DNA of 64,000 nucleotides from Sporosarcina ureae. Its GTDB lineage: Bacteria; Bacillota; Bacilli; Bacillales_A; Planococcaceae. The DNA lies in contig NZ_CP015207.1 in NCBI RefSeq assembly GCF_002101375.1, positions 3,240,001 to 3,304,000 of the forward strand. The letters are read 5' to 3'. The notes beneath the pieces were generated by a model. It worked only from the letters and a program-made list of their open reading frames with translations, was not told the origin of the DNA and did not search any database. A program made the translations under genes and the position numbers. Positions 50,900 to 60,164 of the stretch are shown piece after piece; the first letter of the stretch is position 1; every line of letters begins with the position of its first letter.

Positions 50900-51991
50900 A
50901 TGAAAAGACAACGAATCGTTGTGAAAATCGGTAGCAGCTCGTTAACGAATGATAATGGAGAAATAGATCAAGTGAAATTCAATGATCATGTCGATGCCTT
51001 GGCGATGCTAAAAAACGTTGGACATGAAGTCATTGTCGTCTCTTCAGGAGCGGTCGCGGCAGGCTTTGCCCGTCTCGGTTATTCTTCCCGTCCACAGACC
51101 ATAAAAGGTAAGCAAGCCGCAGCGGCAGTAGGGCAGAGCTTATTGATACAGTCTTATATCGAAAGATTTAGCGCTCATAAAGTAATACCAGCACAGATCT
51201 TATTGACGCGTCATGACTTTGCCGATCGCGATCGATACCGCAACGCATTTGCGGCGATGTCTGAATTACTTGACCGTGGTATTATGCCGATCATTAATGA
51301 AAATGATACGGTGTCCATTGACGAGTTAACATTCGGTGATAATGATATGCTATCCGCATTAGTCAGTGGTTTTCTACACGCGGATCAGTTGATTATTTTA
51401 ACCGATGTCAATGGCATCTACACAAGTAATCCACGAACAGATCCAGACGCTGTACGAGTGACTAAGTTGGATGAAATTACAGATGAATTACTGGGCGGTG
51501 CTGATGATGTCGGCTCAAAAGTCGGTACAGGGGGCATGCGTTCGAAGATACTGGCTGCAAAAACCGCTCACACATTGGCAGTTCCAGTATTCATTGGAAC
51601 AGGGCGTGGTCCGTCAAAATTACTGGACATTTTAAAAGGTCATGGAGACGGTACATATATTTCCAGTCCTGTTGCCAATACGATCAATACGAACCGTCAA
51701 TGGATTGCACTTCATTCCGAATCAACTGGACGTCTATATGTGGATAAAGGTGCCGAAGAAGCCATTGTGCATAATGGCCGCAGTTTATTACCTGCAGGTG
51801 TCTTTAAAGTACAAGGTGACTTTGGTATTGGCGAAGTCGTGGAAGTGTTCGGTTTAGATGGTTTGATCGGTAAAGGTGAAGTCACCTATTCATCTGAACA
51901 ATTAAAACAAACGATATCCAATAAGGATAAATTGGAAGAATTCAAACCGATGCTAGAAGTCATTCACCGTGATCGCTGGGTACAAGTATAA
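50900..51991 (+). CDS. proB: Glutamate 5-kinase
   Basis: The 363-residue enzyme phosphorylates glutamate, the first step of proline synthesis. The amino-acid kinase domain (about 1-255) has VVKIGSSSLT, ENDTVSIDELTFGDNDMLSA, LTDVNGIYTSNPRTDPDA and GTGGMRSKI. A C-terminal PUA domain (about 270-360) contains LPAGVFKVQGDFGIGEVVEV. ATG 50900 lies nine bases after GGAAGG; ATG 50894 is too close. The T-box upstream makes expression depend on tRNA-Pro charging. proA follows after 19 bases. Confidence 0.95.
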   Translation: MKRQRIVVKIGSSSLTNDNGEIDQVKFNDHVDALAMLKNVGHEVIVVSSGAVAAGFARLGYSSRPQTIKGKQAAAAVGQSLLIQSYIERFSAHKVIPAQILLTRHDFADRDRYRNAFAAMSELLDRGIMPIINENDTVSIDELTFGDNDMLSALVSGFLHADQLIILTDVNGIYTSNPRTDPDAVRVTKLDEITDELLGGADDVGSKVGTGGMRSKILAAKTAHTLAVPVFIGTGRGPSKLLDILKGHGDGTYISSPVANTINTNRQWIALHSESTGRLYVDKGAEEAIVHNGRSLLPAGVFKVQGDFGIGEVVEVFGLDGLIGKGEVTYSSEQLKQTISNKDKLEEFKPMLEVIHRDRWVQV

Positions 51992-52010
51992 TTAAAGGAG
52001 AGAAGTTATT

Positions 52011-53255
52011 ATGAGTGAAATTAAAGCTAAAGGCAAGGCTGCTAAAGAAGCGAGTATTGAACTGAACGTGGCAACGACAGAAGAGAAAAACCATGCATTG
52101 CAATTGATTGCCGATCAATTATTGGAAGAACAGGATCAATTGCTCACGGAGAATAAAAAAGATATTGAAGAAGGTCGTGAAAGAGGAATTGACTCGGCCG
52201 TTCTCGATCGTATTTTATTGACGCCTGAGCGTATTGAAGCTATGGCGGAAGGTGTTCGTCTACTAATTGAATTACAAGATCCAATTGGAGAAACGCTTGA
52301 AGAAATCCACAAAGAAAACGGATTACATATTGTCAAGAAGCGCGTGCCGATCGGTGTCATTGCAATGATTTATGAAGCACGACCGAATGTTACGATCGAT
52401 GCTGCGTCCCTCGCTTTGAAAACAGGGAATGCGGTCGTGTTGCGGGGAAGTTCGTCTGCGAAATATTCCAATTTGGCCCTATGGCGTGTTATTCAACGCG
52501 GACTCGAAAAAAGTTCATTACCAGTCGATTCTGTTCAATTAATAGAAGACACGAGTCGAGAAACAGCGAAAGAATTGTTCACACTCAATGACTATTTAGA
52601 TGTCTTGATTCCACGTGGCGGAGCTAAGTTGATACAGACTGTTATCCGTGAGTCTACAGTACCGGTGATTGAAACAGGGGCGGGGAACTGCCATGTGTTT
52701 ATCGATGAATCCGCAGATGAGAAAATGGCGATTGATATAGTAGTCAATGCCAAAACCCATCGTCCGTCGGTTTGCAACGCGATCGAAACCGTTTTGATCG
52801 ATTCCAACTGGTTGACGCGACATGGAAAGCGTTTGATTAAAGCATTACGTGACCAAGACGTGCAACTACAAGGTGACGATCAACTACAGGCATTTGATTC
52901 AGATGTCGCAGCGGTTGAACAAAATGATTGGTCAAATGAATACCTGGACTTGACATTACGCTTGAAGAGCGTGGAAAATGTACAGCAAGCATTAGATCAT
53001 ATAGCAACATTCAGTACGAAGCATTCAGAAAGCATTATTACACAGACGGATGCACATGCTGAGCAATTTTTAAATAACGTAGATGCCGCAGCTGTTTACG
53101 TTAATGCTTCCACACGCTTTACGGATGGTTTTGAATTCGGTTATGGTGCTGAAATCGGTATCAGTACACAAAAGCTTCACGCGAGAGGTCCAATGGGATT
53201 AGAAGCATTGACTTCTTCGAAATTTGTAATTCGGGGAACCGGACAAATCAGATAA
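52011..53255 (+). CDS. proA: Gamma-glutamyl phosphate reductase
   Basis: The 414-residue NADPH-dependent enzyme makes glutamate semialdehyde. It belongs to the aldehyde dehydrogenase superfamily, with IYEARPNVTIDAASLALKTG, LRGSSSAKYSN, VIETGAGNCHVFIDESAD and the catalytic cysteine in THRPSVCNAIETVL. FGYGAEIGISTQKLHARGPM near the end is diagnostic. RBS AAAGGAGAGAAG. It is second in the proBA operon. ilvE follows after 19 bases without a terminator, so it may be co-expressed. Confidence 0.95.
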   Translation: MSEIKAKGKAAKEASIELNVATTEEKNHALQLIADQLLEEQDQLLTENKKDIEEGRERGIDSAVLDRILLTPERIEAMAEGVRLLIELQDPIGETLEEIHKENGLHIVKKRVPIGVIAMIYEARPNVTIDAASLALKTGNAVVLRGSSSAKYSNLALWRVIQRGLEKSSLPVDSVQLIEDTSRETAKELFTLNDYLDVLIPRGGAKLIQTVIRESTVPVIETGAGNCHVFIDESADEKMAIDIVVNAKTHRPSVCNAIETVLIDSNWLTRHGKRLIKALRDQDVQLQGDDQLQAFDSDVAAVEQNDWSNEYLDLTLRLKSVENVQQALDHIATFSTKHSESIITQTDAHAEQFLNNVDAAAVYVNASTRFTDGFEFGYGAEIGISTQKLHARGPMGLEALTSSKFVIRGTGQIR

Positions 53256-53274
53256 TATTTAGGAGGGTTTATTT

Positions 53275-54354
53275 ATGGCCAATGAAAAACATATTTTACA
53301 CTATGAAACTTCCGCACCAAAAGACAAACCAGCAGCGGATGATCCACTCGCTTTCGGAACAATTTTCACAGATCACATGTTTGTAATGGACTATACAGAT
53401 GGAACTGGATGGCATGATCCTCGTATTGAGCCGTATAAGCCATTTCTTTTAGATCCAGCCGCTATCGTGTTGCATTATGGACAAACTGTTTTTGAAGGGT
53501 TGAAAGCCTATTTAAACGAAGACAAGGAAGTAGTTTTGTTCCGTCCAGAGGAAAATATGAAACGCCTGAACCGTTCAAATGATAGATTATGCATGCCGAT
53601 GTTCGATGAGAAATTCGTATTAAGCGCACTAAAGGAATTGATTTCTGTTGATAAAGATTGGATTCCGGATAGAGCAGGGACATCACTTTACGTCCGTCCT
53701 TTCATTTTCGCTACACAGCCTTATTTAGGTGTAGCTCCTTCTAAAACGTACCGCCTAATGATCATTTTATCGCCGGTAGGTCCATATTATAAAGAAGGAG
53801 TTAATCCGGTCAAAATTGCAGTTGAATCAGAATATGTCCGTGCGGCAGTAGGTGGTACAGGCTCTGCGAAAACAGCTGGTAACTATGCAGGCGCGATGAA
53901 AGCTCAAGAAGTGGCGGAAGCGGAAGGGTATTCACAAGTTCTGTGGCTGGATGCAAAAGAACATCGTTATATAGAAGAAGTGGGAGCGATGAATGTATTC
54001 TTCAAAATCAATGGAGAAGTTATCACCCCAAGCCTCAATGGCAGTATTTTGGAAGGTATCACGCGTAAGTCCGTTATCGAGTTATTGATCGCTTGGGATA
54101 TTCCAGTTACAGAACGTAAAGTGTCCATCGAGGAAATTATGGAAGCCAATCGAGAAGGCACATTAGAAGAGGCATTCGGTACAGGAACGGCTGCTGTTAT
54201 TTCTCCGATAGGTGAACTATTCTTTGAAGGTGAAAAATGCGAGATCAATCAGAATGAGATCGGTGAACTTTCGCTAAAGCTTTACGAGACGATTACAGGC
54301 ATCCAGACTGGAAAAATAGAAGATCCATTTAACTGGGTCGTGCCGGTAGACTAA
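53275..54354 (+). CDS. ilvE: Branched-chain amino acid aminotransferase
   Basis: The 359-residue class IV PLP enzyme interconverts leucine, isoleucine and valine with their keto acids. Signature elements are HYGQTVFEGLKAYLNED, LYVRPFIFATQPYLGV, VGGTGSAKTAGNYAGA with the PLP lysine region, LWLDAKEHRYIEEVGAMNVF and EAFGTGTAAVISPIGEL. RBS AGGAGGG precedes ATG. It follows proA closely with no terminator, which would place it under the proline T-box if no internal promoter exists. Confidence 0.93.
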   Translation: MANEKHILHYETSAPKDKPAADDPLAFGTIFTDHMFVMDYTDGTGWHDPRIEPYKPFLLDPAAIVLHYGQTVFEGLKAYLNEDKEVVLFRPEENMKRLNRSNDRLCMPMFDEKFVLSALKELISVDKDWIPDRAGTSLYVRPFIFATQPYLGVAPSKTYRLMIILSPVGPYYKEGVNPVKIAVESEYVRAAVGGTGSAKTAGNYAGAMKAQEVAEAEGYSQVLWLDAKEHRYIEEVGAMNVFFKINGEVITPSLNGSILEGITRKSVIELLIAWDIPVTERKVSIEEIMEANREGTLEEAFGTGTAAVISPIGELFFEGEKCEINQNEIGELSLKLYETITGIQTGKIEDPFNWVVPVD

Positions 54355-54444
54355 TTTCCTTCACAAATCAGGTGGAATGGTCCGTGACAACTGCGGTGCT
54401 GTGAAGTACACTGTTAATAGTTTTGATTGAAGGGGAGTTTCCTG

Positions 54445-55245
54445 ATGAACAAAAGTTTGATCGTTCTATTCCTGGCAGTGATGCTATTTACAGTGACAGG
54501 ATGCGGAAAAACGTCTTCCGCCCCGTCGAGTGCGGAAGATTTATTGAAGAAAGCGGAACAAGCGATGGATGAATTGGAATCGGTCCATGCCAATATCGCG
54601 TACGACGAAAGTAGTGTCACATCCGATCCTGCAAAGCGTACAAGCAAAAATGTACAAGTCCAGGCGGATATTGAACAGAATCCACTGAAGGTTTCAGAGG
54701 AAGTCGTCTGGAAAATTCCAAAACAAGGCGCGAAAAACATTCAACTATTCCGCCAAGGTAATGAATTGGCTATGCAAGAGACAGTTGAAACAGAAAAAAG
54801 TGAATGGCAAGAGCTAACAGATAAGCAACGCATAGAATTGCTTGGTGTGTGGGTGCCGTTTGTTTCTCCTGTAATGGACTTTTCGCTGTTAAAACCTTTT
54901 TTGCATGATGCAGAAATAGAAAAAATTGATTATGGCTATGCAGTGCAGTTTTCTCTATCTCCTGCTGATTATCGTCAGTTGATGGAAGTTGTATCAGTGA
55001 ATAGTCCGCAACCAGAAAAATTTGTCCATACGCATGGCGGATTTCCTGTAGTGGAGAAACTGGATGTAGAGCTGACGGTAAACGAAAAGACCATGTTTGT
55101 GACGGGCATGAAGATGTCGGCGAATGTTACGAGTTATTTCGGACGGGATTATATTCGTTATAAGCAGAAGCTCGATGCAAAGTATAGTTATTTTAATGAT
55201 ATTGATTCGATTTCCACACCGAAAGATGCAGAGATGTTCAAGTAA
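54445..55245 (+). CDS. Lipoprotein with LolA/LppX-like fold (DUF6612-like)
   Basis: The 266-residue protein has a lipoprotein signal with lipobox VTGC (MLFTVTGCGKTSS), a Ser-rich linker and a domain resembling the LppX/YcnI-type lipoproteins of Bacilli. ELESVHANIAYDESSVTSDP and VNEKTMFVTGMKMSANVTS are typical of repeated beta strands. It is likely bound to the outer face of the membrane. ATG 54445 follows AAGGGGAG. It is monocistronic with its own terminator. Confidence 0.75.
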   Translation: MNKSLIVLFLAVMLFTVTGCGKTSSAPSSAEDLLKKAEQAMDELESVHANIAYDESSVTSDPAKRTSKNVQVQADIEQNPLKVSEEVVWKIPKQGAKNIQLFRQGNELAMQETVETEKSEWQELTDKQRIELLGVWVPFVSPVMDFSLLKPFLHDAEIEKIDYGYAVQFSLSPADYRQLMEVVSVNSPQPEKFVHTHGGFPVVEKLDVELTVNEKTMFVTGMKMSANVTSYFGRDYIRYKQKLDAKYSYFNDIDSISTPKDAEMFK

Positions 55246-55251
55246 TACGAG

Positions 55252-55292
55252 AAAATCCACACTGACCTAGCAAAGGTTGGCGTGGATTTTTT
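55252..55292. terminator. Bidirectional terminator between the lipoprotein gene and rarA
   Basis: AAAATCCAC (55252-55260) pairs with GTGGATTTT (55282-55290), with ACTGACC/GGTTGGC inner pairing, followed by T run. Confidence 0.82.
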
Positions 55293-55311
55293 GTACTATC
55301 TAGCTAAATTC

Positions 55312-56607
55312 CTAACGTGGATTCTTTTGGCCTTTGAATGATTGAAGACGCTTGTGAATGGCGGCCATTCTAGTTTCTTCACCGGCTTCTACAGGGGTAT
55401 AGAACTTAGAGTTTACTAGGCTGTCAGGCAAGTACTGCTGGTCTGTCCAACCGCCAAATGTGCCTACCGGTGTTGCGTGTGGATAGACGTATCCGCCATG
55501 ACCAAGTGCGGCAGACCCGCTGTAGTGTGTATCACGTAAATGCATGGGGATTTCGCCTGTTGGTTTCTCATGCAGTGTTTTTGTAGCCGCATCGATAGCT
55601 TTATAAGCGGAGTTTGATTTAGAAGCCAGACACATCTCTATAATTGCCGTGGCCAGTGGAATACGTGCTTCTGGCATGCCAAGACGTTGTGCGGCGTCTG
55701 TGGCCGCGAGAACTCGGCTTCCGACATCCGGCGCTGCCAAACCGATATCTTCATAACTCATGACAAGCATCCGTCTTGTAACAGCTGTGAGGTCTCCAAT
55801 TTCGAGTAGTTGGGCCAAATAATAAAGTGCGGCATCGACATCGCTTCCGCGTACACTTTTTTGCAAAGCAGATAATAAATTAAAATGATGCGAGCCCTTT
55901 TTATCGCCTAGTAAACTAACTCTAGTCAATAATTGAGCAAGCAATGCATCTTCAATAATAATCTTGCCGTCCTCTTCATCACTTGCAGCAAGTAATGATT
56001 CAAGGAAAGTTAAAGCTTTTCGCGCATCACCATTCACGCCTTCTGAGATTTTCTCCAGTTGTTCTGTTGTGATGTCAATCGTTTCCTTACCGAGTCCTTT
56101 TTTCTCGTCTTTCAATGTACGCTCGAGTAATTCCAGTAAATCTTTTGGTTGCAATCGTTTTAATTGGACGATTTCTCCACAACGTGAACGAATAGCGGGA
56201 TTGACATCATGGAATGGATTTTCCGTTGTCGCACCGATCAAGACAATCGCACCGCTTTCTACATGAGGAAGCAGTGTATCCTGCTGCAATTTATTGAAAC
56301 GATGGATTTCATCTAAGAATAACAACACTTTGCCCGTCATCCGTGCTTCTTTCACTACATCTTCTACGTCTTTTTTTCCTGCTACTGTGGCATTCAACGC
56401 AATGAAAGGTAGTTTTGACGTACCTGCGATTGCGTATGCTAGAGACGTTTTGCCGATACCTGGTTCACCATATAATAAAAGGGACGGGACATGCCCGTTC
56501 TTGATCATCCGATATAAGGGAGTATTGTTGCCGATGACCTGGTCTTGTCCGATCACTTCATCAATCGTCTCAGGCCGCATGCGAAAAGCCAAAGGTTCAT
56601 TATGCAT
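55312..56607 (-). CDS. rarA: RarA/MgsA replication-associated AAA+ ATPase
   Basis: The 431-residue clamp-loader-like AAA+ protein acts at stalled forks. It shows Walker A LLYGEPGIGKTSLAYAIAGT, Walker B FLDEIHRFNKLQQD, sensor GATTENPFHDVNPAIRSR and a C-terminal MgsA domain (LPQ-like; GTFGGWTDQQYLPD). The ATG 56607 follows AGGAGG by six bases, giving MHNEPLAFRMRPETIDEV; longer frames upstream lack a ribosome-binding site. It is divergent from cymR, as yrvN is in B. subtilis. Confidence 0.94.
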   Translation of the reverse strand: MHNEPLAFRMRPETIDEVIGQDQVIGNNTPLYRMIKNGHVPSLLLYGEPGIGKTSLAYAIAGTSKLPFIALNATVAGKKDVEDVVKEARMTGKVLLFLDEIHRFNKLQQDTLLPHVESGAIVLIGATTENPFHDVNPAIRSRCGEIVQLKRLQPKDLLELLERTLKDEKKGLGKETIDITTEQLEKISEGVNGDARKALTFLESLLAASDEEDGKIIIEDALLAQLLTRVSLLGDKKGSHHFNLLSALQKSVRGSDVDAALYYLAQLLEIGDLTAVTRRMLVMSYEDIGLAAPDVGSRVLAATDAAQRLGMPEARIPLATAIIEMCLASKSNSAYKAIDAATKTLHEKPTGEIPMHLRDTHYSGSAALGHGGYVYPHATPVGTFGGWTDQQYLPDSLVNSKFYTPVEAGEETRMAAIHKRLQSFKGQKNPR

Positions 56608-56733
56608 GTACATCCTCCTAGCGTACGTTTGTTCTTTCATTATACCGTAAAACATTAGTGAAGTCATTTGCAAGAACCAGTGATACAATTATGCTATACT
56701 GATTTCAGCAATTTTAGTAAAGGACGATGCCCA

Positions 56734-57153
56734 ATGAAAATATCCACTAAAGGACGATACGGACTTACAGTAATAGTAGAATTAGGACGAAAATATGGAG
56801 AGGGTCCTGTGCCTTTGCGTAAAATCGCAGAAGAGCAAAATCTCTCTGAAGCATACCTGGAACAACTGATCCCGCCTTTACGCAACAGTGGAATGGTGAA
56901 AAGTGTTCGCGGTGCCTACGGTGGCTATAAACTCGCAAAAGATCCTTCTGAAATCGTGGCAGGTGACGTAATTCGTTTGCTTGAAGGACCGATCCAATTA
57001 GTCGAAGGGCTTGATGACGATGATATTCCGCAACGGGAACTATGGAAACGAATCGGAGACGCAATCCGAGGAGTATTGGATCATACGACGATCAAAGATT
57101 TAATTGAATTTGAAGATACGTCGACTGCTGATGAATACATGTTCTATATTTAA
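56734..57153 (+). CDS. cymR: CymR: Rrf2-type repressor of cysteine metabolism
   Basis: The 139-residue Rrf2-family regulator has an N-terminal winged helix (MKISTKGRYGLTVIVELGRK, IAEEQNLSEAYLEQLIPPLR) and a dimerisation helix. It lacks Fe-S cysteines, as expected for CymR, which works with CysK in B. subtilis. The ATG 56734 follows AAAGGACGA. It leads the operon cymR-iscS-mnmA-yrrB-recD2. A TATACT -10 box with TGC extension is near 56693-56698. Confidence 0.92.
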   Translation: MKISTKGRYGLTVIVELGRKYGEGPVPLRKIAEEQNLSEAYLEQLIPPLRNSGMVKSVRGAYGGYKLAKDPSEIVAGDVIRLLEGPIQLVEGLDDDDIPQRELWKRIGDAIRGVLDHTTIKDLIEFEDTSTADEYMFYI

Positions 57154-57165
57154 AGGAGTTTAGTT

Positions 57166-58314
57166 ATGAAACCAGCTATATATTTAGACTATGCTGCCAC
57201 GACACCGATACATCCAACTGTATTGGAGCGATTCACCACTGCGCTGCAGGATACATATGGTAATCCTTCAAGTACACATCAATTCGGTCGTCACGCGAGG
57301 AAAGTGCTGGAAGATGCACGCAAAACGTTAGCCTCTTCGATCAATGCATCACCTAATGAAATCATTCTTACTTCTGGAGGAACAGAAGCGGATAACTTGG
57401 CGGTTTTTGGGTGTGTACGATCGTCGGAAACAGAAGGCAAACATATTATTACAACGGAAATCGAACATCATGCGGTGTTAAATCCGTGTAAACAACTGGA
57501 GTCACAAGGCTATAAAGTGACCTATCTTTCACCTAACCGCAATGGGGTCATAACTACAGAGCAAGTTCAGCACGCATTAACAGATGAAACCATTTTGGTG
57601 TCCATCATGTATGGAAACAACGAGGTGGGGACAATACAGCCAATTGCGGAGATCGGCCAGCTTCTCTCCACACATCAGGCCGTCTTCCATACAGATGCAG
57701 TGCAAGCTTACGGTACGTGCCAACTGGATGTCGAGGAACTGCAAGTTGATTTATTATCAGTTTCAGCACATAAACTTAATGGGCCAAAAGGAATCGGCTT
57801 TCTTTATCAGCGAAAAGGTAAGATGCTATCGAGCCAAGTATTCGGAGGTTCACAAGAGAGGAAACGCCGTGCAGGTACAGAAAATGTACCAGCTGTAGTT
57901 GCATTTGCAGAAGCGGTCTCCATTGCCGAGCAATCAAAGCTCGTTAAACAAAAAAACTATTCTACGTATAAACAAATAATGGCGGATGTCTTTGAAAAGC
58001 ATCAAATCGATTTCCAACCGACCATCCCCCATGCAGTAAGATCTTTGCCGCATATTTATCACGTATCGTTTCCGGGCACCGATGTGGAGACATTTTTGAT
58101 GAGTTTGGATTTAGACGGTATAGCCGTATCAAGCGGTTCTGCTTGTACTGCAGGATCATTTGAACCGTCACATGTCGTAACGGCTATGTTCGGTACGGAA
58201 TCAGATAACGCTAGAAACTCGATCCGCATTAGTTTCGGCTATGATTTGGATGAATCCATTATAGAAGAAGCAGCCAATCGAATCGCAAGTGTAGTCAAAC
58301 GACTAGTGAAATGA
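57166..58314 (+). CDS. iscS: IscS/YrvO-type cysteine desulfurase
   Basis: The 382-residue PLP enzyme supplies sulfur for tRNA thiolation. It shows YLDYAATTPIHPTV, TSGGTEADNLAVFG, MYGNNEVGTIQPIAEI and the lysine in SVSAHKLNGPKGIGFLY. The active cysteine is in SSGSACTAGSFEPSHV. Unlike the nifS copy near 48 kb, it is directly followed by mnmA, its sulfur acceptor, and lies 12 bases after cymR. Both desulfurases are of the short-loop kind. Confidence 0.94.
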   Translation: MKPAIYLDYAATTPIHPTVLERFTTALQDTYGNPSSTHQFGRHARKVLEDARKTLASSINASPNEIILTSGGTEADNLAVFGCVRSSETEGKHIITTEIEHHAVLNPCKQLESQGYKVTYLSPNRNGVITTEQVQHALTDETILVSIMYGNNEVGTIQPIAEIGQLLSTHQAVFHTDAVQAYGTCQLDVEELQVDLLSVSAHKLNGPKGIGFLYQRKGKMLSSQVFGGSQERKRRAGTENVPAVVAFAEAVSIAEQSKLVKQKNYSTYKQIMADVFEKHQIDFQPTIPHAVRSLPHIYHVSFPGTDVETFLMSLDLDGIAVSSGSACTAGSFEPSHVVTAMFGTESDNARNSIRISFGYDLDESIIEEAANRIASVVKRLVK

Positions 58315-58323
58315 ATTAAGTAA

Positions 58324-59454
<1,131 letters not shown>

Positions 59455-59466
59455 GGAGGCAACAGC

Positions 59467-60132
59467 ATGTCGATACATCAAGATGCAATTAAAGAAATGC
59501 AAGAAGGCAATTATGAGAAAGCAATTGAGCTTTTCATGAAAGCAGTAGAAGAAAATCCGGAAGAGCCTACAGGCTATATCAATATTGGAAACATCTTTGC
59601 GTCTCTTGGAGATGCTGAGCAGGCGGAACCATTTTTCCAAAAAGCGTTGACGCTTGATGAAAATGCAGGAACCGCTTTTTATGGACTGGCGAATCTGTAT
59701 TACAATCAAGAGCGCTTTGAAGAAGCAGCAAAATTATATGAAAAAGCAATCAATACAGGATTGGATTCTGCCGATGCCTATTTCATGCTCGGTAAAAGCA
59801 TTGAACAAACAGGTAATGATCGTTTAGCACTGCCATATTTGCAGCGTGCTGTTGAATTAAATCCGGATGATCAGGAAGTGGCATTGTCCTACGGAATTTT
59901 ACTAGCTAAGCTTGAATTATTTAAAGAGGCTAAGCCGGTATTCGAATCCATTTTGGCGGTAGCTCCTGATCATGCGGATAGCCATTATAATTTGGGTGTT
60001 TTATATGCAGTCTCCACAGAAGACAAAACAAGTGCGCTATCACACTTAGAGCAAGCCTTCACTTCGGAACCTGAGCACACACAAGCGCGTTATTTGTTCG
60101 ATATGATCAAGCTCGGCGAACAGGGCGAGTAA
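59467..60132 (+). CDS. yrrB: TPR-repeat protein (YrrB family)
   Basis: The 221-residue protein is built of about six tetratricopeptide repeats (MQEGNYEKAIELFMKAVEEN, YINIGNIFASLGDAEQAEPF, LANLYYNQERFEEAAKLYEK). Such proteins scaffold other proteins, and YrrB is the counterpart in B. subtilis. It is twelve bases after mnmA and precedes recD2, within the same operon. Partners are unknown. Confidence 0.9.
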   Translation: MSIHQDAIKEMQEGNYEKAIELFMKAVEENPEEPTGYINIGNIFASLGDAEQAEPFFQKALTLDENAGTAFYGLANLYYNQERFEEAAKLYEKAINTGLDSADAYFMLGKSIEQTGNDRLALPYLQRAVELNPDDQEVALSYGILLAKLELFKEAKPVFESILAVAPDHADSHYNLGVLYAVSTEDKTSALSHLEQAFTSEPEHTQARYLFDMIKLGEQGE

Positions 60133-60164
60133 TCCATTAGGTGAAAAAGGAGGGAGACCTAGCG

